Origin: Microvirga brassicacearum
GTDB taxonomy: Bacteria; Pseudomonadota; Alphaproteobacteria; Rhizobiales; Beijerinckiaceae
Length of the DNA stretch: 64,000 nucleotides
Reading direction: 5' to 3'
Assembly: GCF_008757455.1 (NCBI RefSeq)
Contig: NZ_VCMV01000024.1
Location: 121,031-185,030 of the forward strand
Shown: positions 54,384 through 62,836 of the stretch, piece after piece
How the letters are laid out: every line of letters begins with the position of its first letter
Numbering within the stretch: position 1 is the stretch's first letter
Notes under the pieces: model-generated
Told to the model about the DNA's origin: nothing
Database searches by the model: none
What the model saw: only the letters and a program-made list of their open reading frames with translations
Made by a program: the position numbers and the translations under genes

Positions 54384-54591
54384 CGATAATAGCTCCTCGC
54401 CCGTCGAATGCACCGTGCGGAATCTCTCGGCTGATGGGGCGGGGATTGCATGCGCTTATGCGGCCGAAATTCCGCTGGAGTTCGAATTGCAGATCCCGGA
54501 AGAACGTGCATCTGCCCGGGTCCGGCTGATCTGGTCAAATGGGATCGAGCATGGGGTCATGTTCACCGACAAGCTGCTCCGATCAAGTTAA
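54310..54591 (+). CDS. PilZ-domain protein
   Basis: A 93-residue protein: RRSSERFRTHLKGQIV at the N-terminus (the RxxxR-like c-di-GMP arm), then CTVRNLSADGAGIACA corresponding to the PilZ DxSxxG-like strand, and VRLIWSNGIEHGVMF. Here the canonical D/NxSxxG reads NLSADGAG, so nucleotide binding is plausible. GGAG precedes the ATG. Confidence 0.85.
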   Translation: MKYETRVERRSSERFRTHLKGQIVSDNSSSPVECTVRNLSADGAGIACAYAAEIPLEFELQIPEERASARVRLIWSNGIEHGVMFTDKLLRSS

Positions 54592-55304
54592 AGATGAACA
54601 CCGACTTTCTGCGGGGGAACAGCCTCATGCCCCGTTAGCGGAAAGGTGTACCCGACGTGACGTTTGGCCTTGATAGGGTCGTATCCGAGGTGCTGGCGCA
54701 GCTTCTTGCGCAGTTTACTGACATGGCCTTCGATGACGCTTTCGTCGAGACCATCGCTGTAAATCCCATAAATCGTGTTGAAGATCTGGGTTTTAGTCAG
54801 CCAGCGGCCGCGACAACGCACCAGATATTCAAGAATGTGGCGCTCACGGCGCGGTAAAGACAAGCTGACGCCGTCGATCTCCGGGTCGCGCCCGTCGAAA
54901 TGGACCGTGAGCCGCTCCCCGCTGCGCTCAGGCGCCTGGCTTCCATTGGCGCGGCGCCAGATCGCCCCGGAGCGGGCCAGGATCTCCCTGACATGCACGG
55001 GCTTGCGCACCACGTCGTCGAATCTGGCAGAGAACAGCTCCAGGGTCTGCTCCAGAGAGCCGGCGTCGCTCAACGCGATTACCGGCGCGCGCGAGCGCCG
55101 GCGAATGTTTGCCGCGCAGGCGGCGCGGTCCTGAAACTCGCCGAGCAGGAAACCTTGCACCGCATCGATATCAGCGCCCGAGGTGGCTTTGAGCCAGTTG
55201 TGGAACTCACCGGAGAGCAGTCCGAGCGACGAGACGCCTTCGCGGCCAAAGCACGCAACGTATCCAGCGGCCACCATCGGCCGCTCATCTACAATGATGT
55301 ACAT
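54588..55304 (-). CDS. OmpR-type orphan regulator, FtcR/Rem family
   Basis: A 238-residue protein with an atypical receiver (MYIIVDERPMVAAGYVACFG, PVIALSDAGSLEQTLELF, VVRKPVHVREILARS) and an OmpR winged helix (GVSLSLPRRERHILEYLVRC, LTKTQIFNTIYGIYSDGLDE). The closest recalled relatives are FtcR of Brucella and Rem of Sinorhizobium, activators of flagellar genes that lack a classical phosphorylation site. No flagellar gene is in the window, so this is an isolated copy. Convergent with pilZ (stops overlap by 4 nt). Confidence 0.85.
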   Translation of the reverse strand: MYIIVDERPMVAAGYVACFGREGVSSLGLLSGEFHNWLKATSGADIDAVQGFLLGEFQDRAACAANIRRRSRAPVIALSDAGSLEQTLELFSARFDDVVRKPVHVREILARSGAIWRRANGSQAPERSGERLTVHFDGRDPEIDGVSLSLPRRERHILEYLVRCRGRWLTKTQIFNTIYGIYSDGLDESVIEGHVSKLRKKLRQHLGYDPIKAKRHVGYTFPLTGHEAVPPQKVGVHL

Positions 55305-55617
55305 AGGTCAGACCCAAGATCATACGAATGCCACAACATCGACAGGACCGCAGCCATCACTCGTGCAGACGTTGCGACCCTGCGCGCTGATGATTTTCAC
55401 CTACCACCGGCCCGGGAACGCCTGTACCGTAAGCTCTTTAGCGTGGAGGACGATTGGTCGTGCGTAGGCCGTTGCGGAATATTTGTCCATGCGGCGAAAT
55501 TACCTCAGAACCTGGAGTTAACCGCCCGAAAGGTAATTTTGCTTTACCAGCACCCGACCGCGCGGGTGGGCCGTACATTTGAGAGTCATATAATTACATG
55601 TCTCACGGCAAGCTAGT

Positions 55618-55800
55618 TCAGCCCGGATAGTCCGTAATCCCGGAGCACATGGCGTAATGTTCTTCCATATTCAGCATCATTCGAATCTCTTTGCTCCCGA
55701 ATTTTGAGCAGCGAAGGCCGAGAGCCATGTCGGGGATGAACGTCTCGAACGGCCAACCGGCGAGCGGCACCACGGCGCTGTGGTGGCAGCCATTGGCCAT
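55618..55800 (-). pseudogene. Possible degenerate zinc-ribbon-like small protein
   Basis: About 60 codons with GCHHSAVVPLAGWPFETFIP and ALGLRCSKFGSKEIRMMLN. Short rhizobial proteins with this layout have two CxxC pairs; here the second pair reads CSKFGS, with Phe where Cys is expected, and the N-terminal pair is incomplete. Probably decayed, but an active diverged gene is not excluded. Confidence 0.35.
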
Positions 55801-55853
55801 GCAACAAACACGCCACCGTCTCCGGGCTGAAGGACAAGGGCGTCATCTGACCC

Positions 55854-55946
55854 AAGATCCGGGTCGAAGTCGAATATCGCCACCGGACCTCAGATGGTCG
55901 GCTACGGCATCCGTCGTTCAAGGGCGTTCGGGACGATTTGGGGTGA
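55854..55946 (+). pseudogene. Remnant of ATP-dependent DNA ligase C-terminus (copy 1)
   Basis: The frame reads KIRVEVEYRHRTSDGRLRHP then SFKGVRDDLG and a stop, the pattern ending LigD/LigC-type ligases (VEYR..T.DGkLRHpsFKGlReDl). An in-frame TGA at 55848 cuts it off from upstream sequence, and no ligase catalytic motif is nearby. Confidence 0.6.
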
Positions 55947-56085
55947 GATGATGCGTCCGAGTGGCACATCGCTTCGGTTTTTTAAAATACCGGCCCGAGG
56001 AGGCGTATGCTAGCCAAGTCGCATGCAGGGTTTGTCCGGGCGTATGCGATGAGAGTGTGACGCTCCCGCCCCAACGGGAGCCGTC

Positions 56086-56835
56086 ATGTCGCAGCCTCCA
56101 CATCTGTCAATCATTCGCAAATCCGAGCACGCCGGAGTCCGTAACCAGCTGCTCTCCTTCCTTTCAGACAACGACTACGCTCTGATCCAGCCTTATCTGG
56201 AGGCGGTGGATCTCGAAAGAGGCGCAGTTGTCTCCAGGCCGAACGAGCCGTTCGAATATGTCTACTTTCCCGAGCATCTTGTTACATCTGTGGTCGCGAC
56301 GACGCGCGATCGGCACCGGATCGAGGTGGGCATCTTCGGTCGCGAAGGCGTTTCTGGCACCTCGTTACTTCTGGGCGTGGACCGGACCCCCCATGAGACG
56401 TTCGTTCAGGTGCCGGGCCCAGCTCTGAGAATCCGAACGGAGAGCTTCCAACGAGTAATTGGGCAAAGCGCATCGCTTCATCAACTGCTCTTGAAGTACG
56501 TGCAGGTCTTCAATGTGCAGGTGGCGCAAACTGCGTTATCGCATGGCGGATACTCGATTCCATCCCGCCTCGCACGATGGCTGCTGATGTGCCACGACCG
56601 TCTCGACGGCAACAATCTCCATCTCGTGCATGACTTTCTCGCCCTGATGTTAGGCGTTCGTCGCTCTGGAGTGACGGAGCAACTCCACGTCCTCGAGGGT
56701 GTGCATGCCATCAGCGCCAAGCGGGGCGTCATTACGATAAAGAACCGCGGCAAGCTTCTGGAAGCAGCAGGCGAGAGTTATGGGGTTCCGGAGGCCGAAT
56801 ACGAACGTTTGATCGGCCCCTTCAGGCGAATTTGA
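56086..56835 (+). CDS. Crp/Fnr-family transcriptional regulator
   Basis: A 249-residue protein: cyclic-nucleotide-binding-like beta-roll (VYFPEHLVTSVVATTRDRHR, EVGIFGREGVSGTSLLLG), long dimerisation helix, then a C-terminal HTH (LVHDFLALMLGVRRSGVTEQ). No Fnr-type cysteine cluster is seen. Hyphomicrobiales carry many such regulators of unknown ligand. The ATG at 56086 follows GGGAGCCGTC. Confidence 0.9.
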   Translation: MSQPPHLSIIRKSEHAGVRNQLLSFLSDNDYALIQPYLEAVDLERGAVVSRPNEPFEYVYFPEHLVTSVVATTRDRHRIEVGIFGREGVSGTSLLLGVDRTPHETFVQVPGPALRIRTESFQRVIGQSASLHQLLLKYVQVFNVQVAQTALSHGGYSIPSRLARWLLMCHDRLDGNNLHLVHDFLALMLGVRRSGVTEQLHVLEGVHAISAKRGVITIKNRGKLLEAAGESYGVPEAEYERLIGPFRRI

Positions 56836-56969
56836 TAGGGAGTGCTGACCTCTGCGAGTTGGAGGAAGATGTTTGTACGCTTTCGGACAGTGTCTGGTGA
56901 AGACCTTGAGCGTGAGCCTCCAACCAATAGATCAGAGTAGGTTATTCGACCGCAGAAGAGGTGCAGTCG

Positions 56970-57380
56970 ATGGAAAGCTATCAAACCAATGCTCAATCGT
57001 GTGGCACGTCCGCGGCGCCTTGCTGCCTGATCGTTGAGGATCAAGTACTGATCGGGATGTCGGTTGAAGCCTATCTGGAAGAGATCGGATACGAAGTCGT
57101 CGGTCCGCTAACGAGTTCGAAGGCCGCATTAGACTGGTTGGAGGAGAATACGCCAGATTTCGCCATTCTCGATTACGCACTCGCAGATGGATCCTGCAGC
57201 AATCTCGCCGCTGTCTTGAAGGCGCGCCACGTGCCTTTCGTGATCTATTCTGGCCACCCCCGCAGCCTCGACGAAGGTCTCGAGATGCAAGACGTTCCCT
57301 GGATAGAGAAGCCGGCTGCTCGCATGGAGATCATAAAGGCGATCGAACGGCTGCCGGTCCGGGGACCGCTCCCTCGGTAA
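56970..57380 (+). CDS. Single-domain response regulator
   Basis: A 136-residue receiver with all key residues: acidic pocket Glu23-Asp24 (CCLIVEDQ), phospho-acceptor Asp68 (FAILDYALADGS), Ser94 (VIYSGHP) and Lys114 (WIEKPA). No output domain. Such receivers in alphaproteobacteria serve phosphorelays, including those feeding the general stress response. AAGAGG is 8 nt before ATG 56970; GTG 56961 is the less likely start. Confidence 0.9.
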   Translation: MESYQTNAQSCGTSAAPCCLIVEDQVLIGMSVEAYLEEIGYEVVGPLTSSKAALDWLEENTPDFAILDYALADGSCSNLAAVLKARHVPFVIYSGHPRSLDEGLEMQDVPWIEKPAARMEIIKAIERLPVRGPLPR

Positions 57381-57396
57381 CGGCGCGGCTGGGGCT

Positions 57397-57444
57397 GACG
57401 GAAGACTTCAGCACCCGTCATTCAAAGGCGTCCGCGAGGATTAA
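57397..57444 (+). pseudogene. Remnant of ATP-dependent DNA ligase C-terminus (copy 2)
   Basis: DGRLQHPSFKGVRED followed by TAA, nearly the same as copy 1 over 15 codons and located just after the receiver gene. Nothing upstream continues the similarity. Confidence 0.5.
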
Positions 57445-57554
57445 GCAGGATCGCACATACGCCAAAGCCTCGACGGTTTAGGTGATTTTCGCAAAAAAGC
57501 CCCAGTGAAACCTGCTATCATGTCGCGAGGGGCATACTCTTGGAGGCGGCTGTT

Positions 57555-57830
57555 ATGGGAGCACCTATCCAGAGGATCTGGCACCGAATCTCTTATTTGC
57601 CGCTCTTAAGCTTCTTCCGTGGTCGCAAACCTGTCTCTTCATCGCCGGACGTTCCAGACGAGGTGGCGTTGGACAATGTGGCCGTCACGTTCAAGGAATG
57701 CGAGGACGACTGCGAGCCGACGGCTGAACAGATCGAAGCAAAGGAACGAGAGCGCGCAGATCGGTTCAAAGGCGATCAGCTGTTGCCGATCATGGGAATA
57801 GGAGGCGGATCGCCGAGCCCCCCATCTTGA
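57555..57830 (+). CDS. Small hypothetical protein
   Basis: A 91-residue protein: basic/hydrophobic N-terminus (MGAPIQRIWHRISYLPLLSF), acidic middle (KECEDDCEPTAEQIEAKERE) and a short Gly/Pro/Ser tail. GGAGG is 8 nt before ATG 57555. No family recognised. Confidence 0.5.
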   Translation: MGAPIQRIWHRISYLPLLSFFRGRKPVSSSPDVPDEVALDNVAVTFKECEDDCEPTAEQIEAKERERADRFKGDQLLPIMGIGGGSPSPPS

Positions 57831-57921
57831 ATTAATCTGGGCCGACGTTGCCTGCCGCTCGAAGAACAACGAGGCTTGTCTAACGCCACTCGCGCGCCGG
57901 CAGCCAAGGGCTATCACTAGG

Positions 57922-58137
57922 TCACCAGCGGATATTGGCCGCCGCAAGGCACCTACGCACGAGACACTCGCCGGGTTCGGCCGTCTTCGCTGCATTTGGC
58001 GGAACGTCCCGGCCGCAGTCGGTCCACACGAGAAAGATGCCTGGCACCGCTTCGGCGTGCACGCAGGAGTGCGTTATCCACTCGTTGTCCGTCCAGATCG
58101 GGAGATCGTTGATCGTGCGAGTTGTTCCACTCGTCAT
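57922..58137 (-). CDS. Small hypothetical protein with conserved-looking Cys/Trp core
   Basis: A 71-residue protein, MTSGTTRTINDLPIWTDNEW..., with SCVHAEAVPGIFLVWTDCGR and GECLVRRCLAA: four Cys, possibly metal-binding or disulphide-linked. AGAGG lies 5 nt before ATG 58137 (GTG 58140 is adjacent). Not assigned to a family. Confidence 0.5.
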   Translation of the reverse strand: MTSGTTRTINDLPIWTDNEWITHSCVHAEAVPGIFLVWTDCGRDVPPNAAKTAEPGECLVRRCLAAANIRW

Positions 58138-58328
58138 CACACCTCTCCCGAACCATAACGATCATCGATCGTCTCTGAACTCGTATCTTTGTCCTCTCCC
58201 AGCGACCTGGGCCTTACCTCGGTCACCCCCAGTCGCAAAGGAGGCGTCATCTGCCGGATGTGGTGCGCGCTGAACTTAAGACCAGGACGGCCGTTTTGTT
58301 CGAAACCTTTGAATTTGGAGAGGCGCAA

Positions 58329-58541
58329 ATGGCAGAGGCGAAGAAACCCGAGCAAGGCGAGGGCATGGCAAGCGTGAGCGTCAACAGCAGCCGTCGAAGT
58401 GGCATGCGGGAGGACGGGACCGGCAATCCGGCCCATGAGACCGGTGAGCGCGATTCAAACAAAAGGGTCAAGGTCCCGGATCAACAAATCCCGGTCGAGC
58501 AGTCGCCAGAGATCGAGGATACCGAGGGCCACCCCAGTTAG
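58329..58541 (+). CDS. Small hydrophilic protein
   Basis: A 70-residue highly charged protein (MAEAKKPEQGEGMASVSVNS, ending PEIEDTEGHPS) with no hydrophobic segment, probably disordered. GGAGAGG is about 7 nt before ATG 58329. Function unknown. Confidence 0.5.
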   Translation: MAEAKKPEQGEGMASVSVNSSRRSGMREDGTGNPAHETGERDSNKRVKVPDQQIPVEQSPEIEDTEGHPS

Positions 58542-58714
58542 TGAGGACCGTCGGTGCGGCCACGATATTCCTGCCGGAGGTGGAGGCGTGACAACATCAT
58601 CAGCGGCGGTTCACCAGCGGATGACATCACCGTTTGGTTTCCGTTCTCGAGCCGCTCACGTCGGGCACTTCGGTCGCTACAATCGGCAGGGAGATAGCGA
58701 ACAATCACGAGTGA

Positions 58715-59335
58715 CTAAGCCGAAGCCTTTTTCGATGTCCTTCGCCGCCGGCGTTCAGCAGCGGGACCGACCAGAGACGTGGTTACCAAGTCGCCCATAA
58801 CGCCGGCTGCCGTTTCCGCGAGACCGACCGCGCCTGAGAGAACCTCGCCTACAAGTGGCGGCTGGGCGTCCCCCGATTTTTTGGCATTCCTTGAAGTTCC
58901 TCGGCCCCGAGCTGGCGCTCGCTCACCCCCACTTGGACTCAAGACGTTTGCCGATGCCCGCAGGGCCTCGGCCATGATGTCCCGACCTTCCTGAGACGTG
59001 ACCATCGACCCCAAAGCATCGAGCCATCCCTGAAGGACGGAGGTTGGCGATGAGGCGGAGGTTTTGCGTGTTGACGTGGCCCGGGAGCGCGTCGCCGTTG
59101 TCTTGCTTACGCCACCCCGGCGAGCTCCTGCAGTTGACGCTGAGCGCTTTGCAATCGCCCCCGACTTCGCAGATCCGGCGCGAGACGTCGTTTTAGACTG
59201 CGCACGCTTAGAGCTGGCGGCAGCGGTCTTGCTACGCGACGATGCAGTCGTGGCTGCCGACTTCGGCGCTGTTTTCGCGGAAGTCTTCCTGCCACTTGCC
59301 GCCTTCGTGCTTACTTTTTTTGTTGACCTGGCCAT
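58715..59335 (-). CDS. Histone-H1-like Lys/Ala/Ser/Thr-rich protein
   Basis: A 206-residue protein. Residues 1 to about 95 are a basic low-complexity tail (STKKVSTKAASGRKTSAKTA and similar) resembling bacterial H1-like proteins (Hc1, AlgP). A compact helical part follows (VLQGWLDALGSMVTSQEGRD, IMAEALRASANVL) and then GLAETAAGVMGDLVTTSLVG and a final basic RRRRRTSKKASA. DNA or RNA binding is likely from charge; the helical part is not a known domain to me. Confidence 0.75.
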   Translation of the reverse strand: MARSTKKVSTKAASGRKTSAKTAPKSAATTASSRSKTAAASSKRAQSKTTSRAGSAKSGAIAKRSASTAGARRGGVSKTTATRSRATSTRKTSASSPTSVLQGWLDALGSMVTSQEGRDIMAEALRASANVLSPSGGERAPARGRGTSRNAKKSGDAQPPLVGEVLSGAVGLAETAAGVMGDLVTTSLVGPAAERRRRRTSKKASA

Positions 59336-59542
59336 CGATCAGGTTCCTTCGCTGGTCTCTTTGGTCTGAGACAACGGCTAGGGCGGGCATTTGTTACCTG
59401 AACCGGCAGCCTCATTGCGATGCTTTATCCAGGGGCAACTGCAGGCGGTTTCTCGATTGAGGTACAGCAAACCATTATTTTTTGGGATCAGGCGCCTCAG
59501 GAGAATTTCTATCATGTGCGCTGGCCCTTGCCGGATGGAGCC

Positions 59543-59625
59543 CTGAAGGTCGAAGTCGAATATTGCGGCTGGACAGCGGGGCGGAAGCTTCGCCACCCGT
59601 CGTTCAGGCCGTCCGTGAGGACTAG
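59543..59625 (+). pseudogene. Remnant of ATP-dependent DNA ligase C-terminus (copy 3, frameshifted)
   Basis: LKVEVEYCGWTAGRKLRHPS matches copy 1 (IRVEVEYRHRTSDGRLRHPS). The next bases, TTCAGGCCGTCCGTGAGGAC, align with TTCAAAGGCGTCCGCGAGGA of copy 2 if one base is added, giving the same stop (59623-59625). Confidence 0.5.
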
Positions 59626-59680
59626 ACAGGTCCGCTTTGTGCCAGAACCGGACATAAGACGGGGATTGCGCGGCAGCTAG
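59626..59680. repeat. Fragment of a common rhizobial intergenic repeat
   Basis: Translates to QVRFVPEPDIRRGLRGS, very like the recurrent VRFVPKADI..LRGS product of a repeated non-genic sequence spread through Bradyrhizobium-like genomes. It abuts ligase remnant 3. Confidence 0.4.
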
Positions 59681-60003
59681 GGCGTGACCCCCAATAAGCT
59701 ATGTTCTGATCAAGCGCTCTGAGAACCGCAGCGGGCAGTTCCAGGTAGCCGATCACCGGCGACCCTGAAAACCCTGTCCTCGAACGCATGTCCCCAAGGT
59801 GGCAGGGACGCTCAGCATCGTTTCCCTGCCTCGTTGGAACACGCTCATCAGCGAATGCACTAAGATTGCCGAATCGAGCTCGGGGAACGTTTACACCGAT
59901 GTCGTTCTCGTCAACCAATAATCCACGCATGTACAAGTCCACGCCAACGTGTCTGCCTGCTATCGTGGCGAATCGACTGAAGGCGTTTGCATAGGACCGC
60001 GTC

Positions 60004-61020
60004 ATGAAGAAGATTGGCTTTCTCTCGTTCGGGCACTGGTCGCCCTCACCGCAGTCACAAACGCGGTCGGCCCGTGATGCCCTCCTCCAATCCATCGACC
60101 TTGCCGTGGCTGCCGAGGAGCTCGGCGCGGACGGCGCTTACTTCCGCGTTCATCACTTCGCGCGCCAGCTCGCCTCGCCCTTCCCGCTGCTGGCGGCAGT
60201 CGGCGCGAAGACAAGCCGTATCGAAATCGGCACCGCTGTCATCGACATGCGCTACGAGAACCCTCTCTACATGGCCGAGGATGCAGGCGCGGCGGATCTG
60301 ATCAGCGGCGGACGTCTCCAACTCGGCATCAGTCGCGGCTCGCCTGAGCAGGTCATCGATGGCTGGCGCTATTTCGGCCACGTGCCCGAGGAAGGCCAAA
60401 GCGACGCCGCCATGGGTCGCCGTCGCGCAGAAGAGTTTCTCATCGTCCTAAAGGGCGAGGGCTTCGCCGAGCCGAACCCACGCCCGATGTTTCCCAACCC
60501 GCCTGGCAAGCTTCGCCTCGAGCCGCATTCGGAAGGCCTACGCGAGCGCATCTGGTGGGGATCTGCCTCGAACGCTACTGCGGTGTGGGCCGCGCAGCAG
60601 GGCATGAATCTCCAGAGTTCGACCCTCAAAGAAGAGGAGACGGGCGAGCCCTTTCACGTCCAGCAGGCCGAGCAGATCCGTCGCTACAGGGAAGCGTGGA
60701 AGGAGGCGGGGCATGCCCGCGAACCCCGCGTCTCGGTTTCGCGCTCGATCTTCGCACTCGTGGACGACCGCGACCGTGCCTATTTCGGGCACGGCAAGTC
60801 CAGCGACCAGATCGGCATCATCGACAACATGCGCGCAATCTTCGGCCGCTCCTACGCCGCAGAGCCTGACACCCTCGTGGAGGAACTAAGGGCGGACGAA
60901 GCGGTTGCCGAGGCCGATACGCTGCTTCTGACCGTGCCGAACCAACTTGGCGTCGACTACAATGCCCATGTCATCGAGGCCGTCCTGAAGCATGTCGCTC
61001 CGGGGCTTGGTTGGCGATAA
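60004..61020 (+). CDS. LLM-class flavin-dependent oxidoreductase (luciferase-like)
   Basis: A 338-residue TIM-barrel protein with LQSIDLAVAAEELGADGAYF, FRVHHFARQLASPFPLLAAV, RIEIGTAVIDMRYENPLYMA and LISGGRLQLGISRGSPEQVI, the bacterial-luciferase-like pattern. It uses reduced FMN on an unknown substrate. AGGA is 7 nt before ATG 60004. It stands alone between two remnant-bearing gaps. Confidence 0.93.
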   Translation: MKKIGFLSFGHWSPSPQSQTRSARDALLQSIDLAVAAEELGADGAYFRVHHFARQLASPFPLLAAVGAKTSRIEIGTAVIDMRYENPLYMAEDAGAADLISGGRLQLGISRGSPEQVIDGWRYFGHVPEEGQSDAAMGRRRAEEFLIVLKGEGFAEPNPRPMFPNPPGKLRLEPHSEGLRERIWWGSASNATAVWAAQQGMNLQSSTLKEEETGEPFHVQQAEQIRRYREAWKEAGHAREPRVSVSRSIFALVDDRDRAYFGHGKSSDQIGIIDNMRAIFGRSYAAEPDTLVEELRADEAVAEADTLLLTVPNQLGVDYNAHVIEAVLKHVAPGLGWR

Positions 61021-61546
61021 CGAGCGCCTCATGAGCCCGCAACCTAACCAGCGCGATTTGGGGCCCGGCGCTGGACTCTTGAAGCACGGCGGGCATTTGT
61101 CTCCTGATGACGCTATCCGCGAGAGTATCGCCGCTTCGATCATCAATGTTGGACGTCCTGAGAAGTCCGATGTTCTGGAGACCTGCACGGTCGCTCGCCC
61201 CTAAAAGGATTCCAGTCGGATAAGGACATTCGTGCCTTCGAAGCGAACGCATGCCTCTCCGAGACAAGGCGTAAATTTGCCAAGCCTGCTGAAGGAAAGC
61301 CGGAATGTCGCCTGTGGGTCAACATTTGACCTTTAAAGCGCGCATTTAACGTCTGCTTGTCCGCACCGAGCCGACCATGGTCGTACTTCCGAGTTGTGCC
61401 AGGAGTGGTTATTGCGGCGCGCTTCTCTAATGTCTGGTTCGCGCCAAATGCCGACCTTCCGTGAGACGTTCCTCTCAACAAAACTGGCTGTCGCGAGATA
61501 ATTTCTCTCGGCCACCGAGATGCGCAGAGGCTCTAAGCAGGCGCCG
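61021..61546. other. Gene-free gap of 526 nt
   Basis: No supported gene on either strand. Around 61310-61360 the sequence is reminiscent of decayed rhizobial intergenic repeats (blocks like GTCCGC and ACATTT in tandem), but similarity is weak. Confidence 0.5.
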
Positions 61547-62836
61547 TTATCTCCTCCCACCATCGCCATTGCCTCCGCCATTGCCGCCGCCACCGGAGTT
61601 GCCGCCGTTCCCGCCGCCGTCGCCACCTCCGTTCCCTTGACCGTTGCCACCTCCGTTTCCTCCACCGGAGTTGCCGCTGCCGTTTCCACCACCGTTTCCA
61701 CTGCCATTGCCGCCCCGCGAATTGCCTGAATTTCCGGATGGATCATTGCGGTCATTGCGGCCGCGCTCCGTTCCTGGTTGGGACCGGTTATGGGGGGACT
61801 CAGTAGGGCCAAGATTCCGGTCATGCGGTGAAGCCGTGCGCCCCTGCTCGCCCGCGGGTCGATTGGCCGAGCTGCCGGCGTCGAGGCCCTGACGTGATCG
61901 GCCTGATCGCACCGGCGGACCCTGCACCGCAACGCCTTCAATGCTTAACCGCCCCCTTCGATCGGACGCGGCAGTCACCAAGGCGGGAGCATACGTTCCG
62001 GTCGGCAGTGTCACGGAGGCTTTGCCGGCGATCTCAAGACCCGAACCGAGGCGCAGCCCAGTTCGTGTGCGCTCGACATAGGCCTCAATGGAAACCTGCC
62101 GGACTGGTCCCAGGAGATCGCGCTCCCGGGCAGCCTTGGTGATCAACAGAGCACCCCGATTGTACCGCCCTTCGAGGACAACCCGAGTACCCACGATCGC
62201 CTGATTTGCTCCAGCGAGCCTCAACGATCCGACCCTCAGGCTGCCGTCACGCAGACGGGTCACCCTGCCGGCGACCCTTTCGGGACCTGCGGCCCTGCGC
62301 TCGATCAGACTTGCGACGATGGTCCCGTCCGGCCGCCGCAGGCCAAATACCGCCACACGCTCCCCACGTCGCCACTGTGGCGTCCCGTCAAGCTTCTCGG
62401 TGGAGATCCTTTGACCAAGCACCCTGAACATCTTGCCTCGCATTGCCTCGATCGTGCCGACGACTTCGCTGGTCACGTCGATCCGTCCTGTCATCAGAAC
62501 GCCATTGCGGTTCTCGGCCACAACCTGCACGACCTGGCCGATCTTGAGGTCGGAGGCCGAACCAGGCTGCCCGTCGATCTGTACCGGCACGTTCGGCGCA
62601 TAGGTCACGTGCAAGCCGTTGACGATGATGCTGCCAAATCCGCGGATCGTGCCCATGACACCCGTGCCGCCGATGCCGCGATCACCATCCGGGTCGGAAG
62701 CGATCACTCCGGTGCCGCCGATGCCGCGGTCTCCGGCGTCCTGGCTCCGCGCCGCCGTCAGCGGCGCAAGAAGCAACGCCAGCGCCGCCAGGTAGCAACC
62801 AATGGCTCGTGCAATCGGAGTGGCGCAGTCCTTCAC
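61547..62836 (-). CDS. DUF5666 protein with long Gly/Asn-rich tail, exported
   Basis: A 429-residue protein: signal peptide (YLAALALLLAPLTAARS), two copies of DRGIGGTGV, then DUF5666-type beta modules (GFGSIIVNGLHVTYAPNVPV, KIGQVVQVVAENRNG, RVLGQRISTEKLDG). The last about 110 residues are Gly/Asn/Ser repeats (GGNGSGNGGGNGSGN). The start is GTG 62836, overlapping the DUF6502 stop (GTGA). The Gly-rich tail matches in style the divergent exported protein at 63825, hinting at a shared surface structure. Confidence 0.85.
   Translation of the reverse strand: MKDCATPIARAIGCYLAALALLLAPLTAARSQDAGDRGIGGTGVIASDPDGDRGIGGTGVMGTIRGFGSIIVNGLHVTYAPNVPVQIDGQPGSASDLKIGQVVQVVAENRNGVLMTGRIDVTSEVVGTIEAMRGKMFRVLGQRISTEKLDGTPQWRRGERVAVFGLRRPDGTIVASLIERRAAGPERVAGRVTRLRDGSLRVGSLRLAGANQAIVGTRVVLEGRYNRGALLITKAARERDLLGPVRQVSIEAYVERTRTGLRLGSGLEIAGKASVTLPTGTYAPALVTAASDRRGRLSIEGVAVQGPPVRSGRSRQGLDAGSSANRPAGEQGRTASPHDRNLGPTESPHNRSQPGTERGRNDRNDPSGNSGNSRGGNGSGNGGGNGSGNSGGGNGGGNGQGNGGGDGGGNGGNSGGGGNGGGNGDGGRR

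Larger units (their letters stand above)
55305..56085. other. Intergenic region with gene remnants (781 nt)
   Basis: No intact gene is supported. It contains a DNA-ligase-like remnant at 55854-55946 and a possible zinc-ribbon-like remnant on the minus strand (55618-55800). The rest, including 55305-55617, shows nothing recognisable. The promoter of the Crp/Fnr gene must lie near the right end. Confidence 0.6.
59336..60003. other. Intergenic region with remnants (668 nt)
   Basis: No intact gene. It holds the third ligase-like remnant (59543-59625) and, directly after it, a rhizobial intergenic repeat fragment (59626-59680). The rest, 59681-60003, contains only poor frames; AGGA at its end serves the LLM oxidoreductase gene. 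Confidence 0.6.

Noticed and set aside
59622..60095. 157-codon minus-strand frame before the LLM oxidoreductase
   Set aside because: It overlaps the oxidoreductase start and remnant sequences, with no coherent domain.
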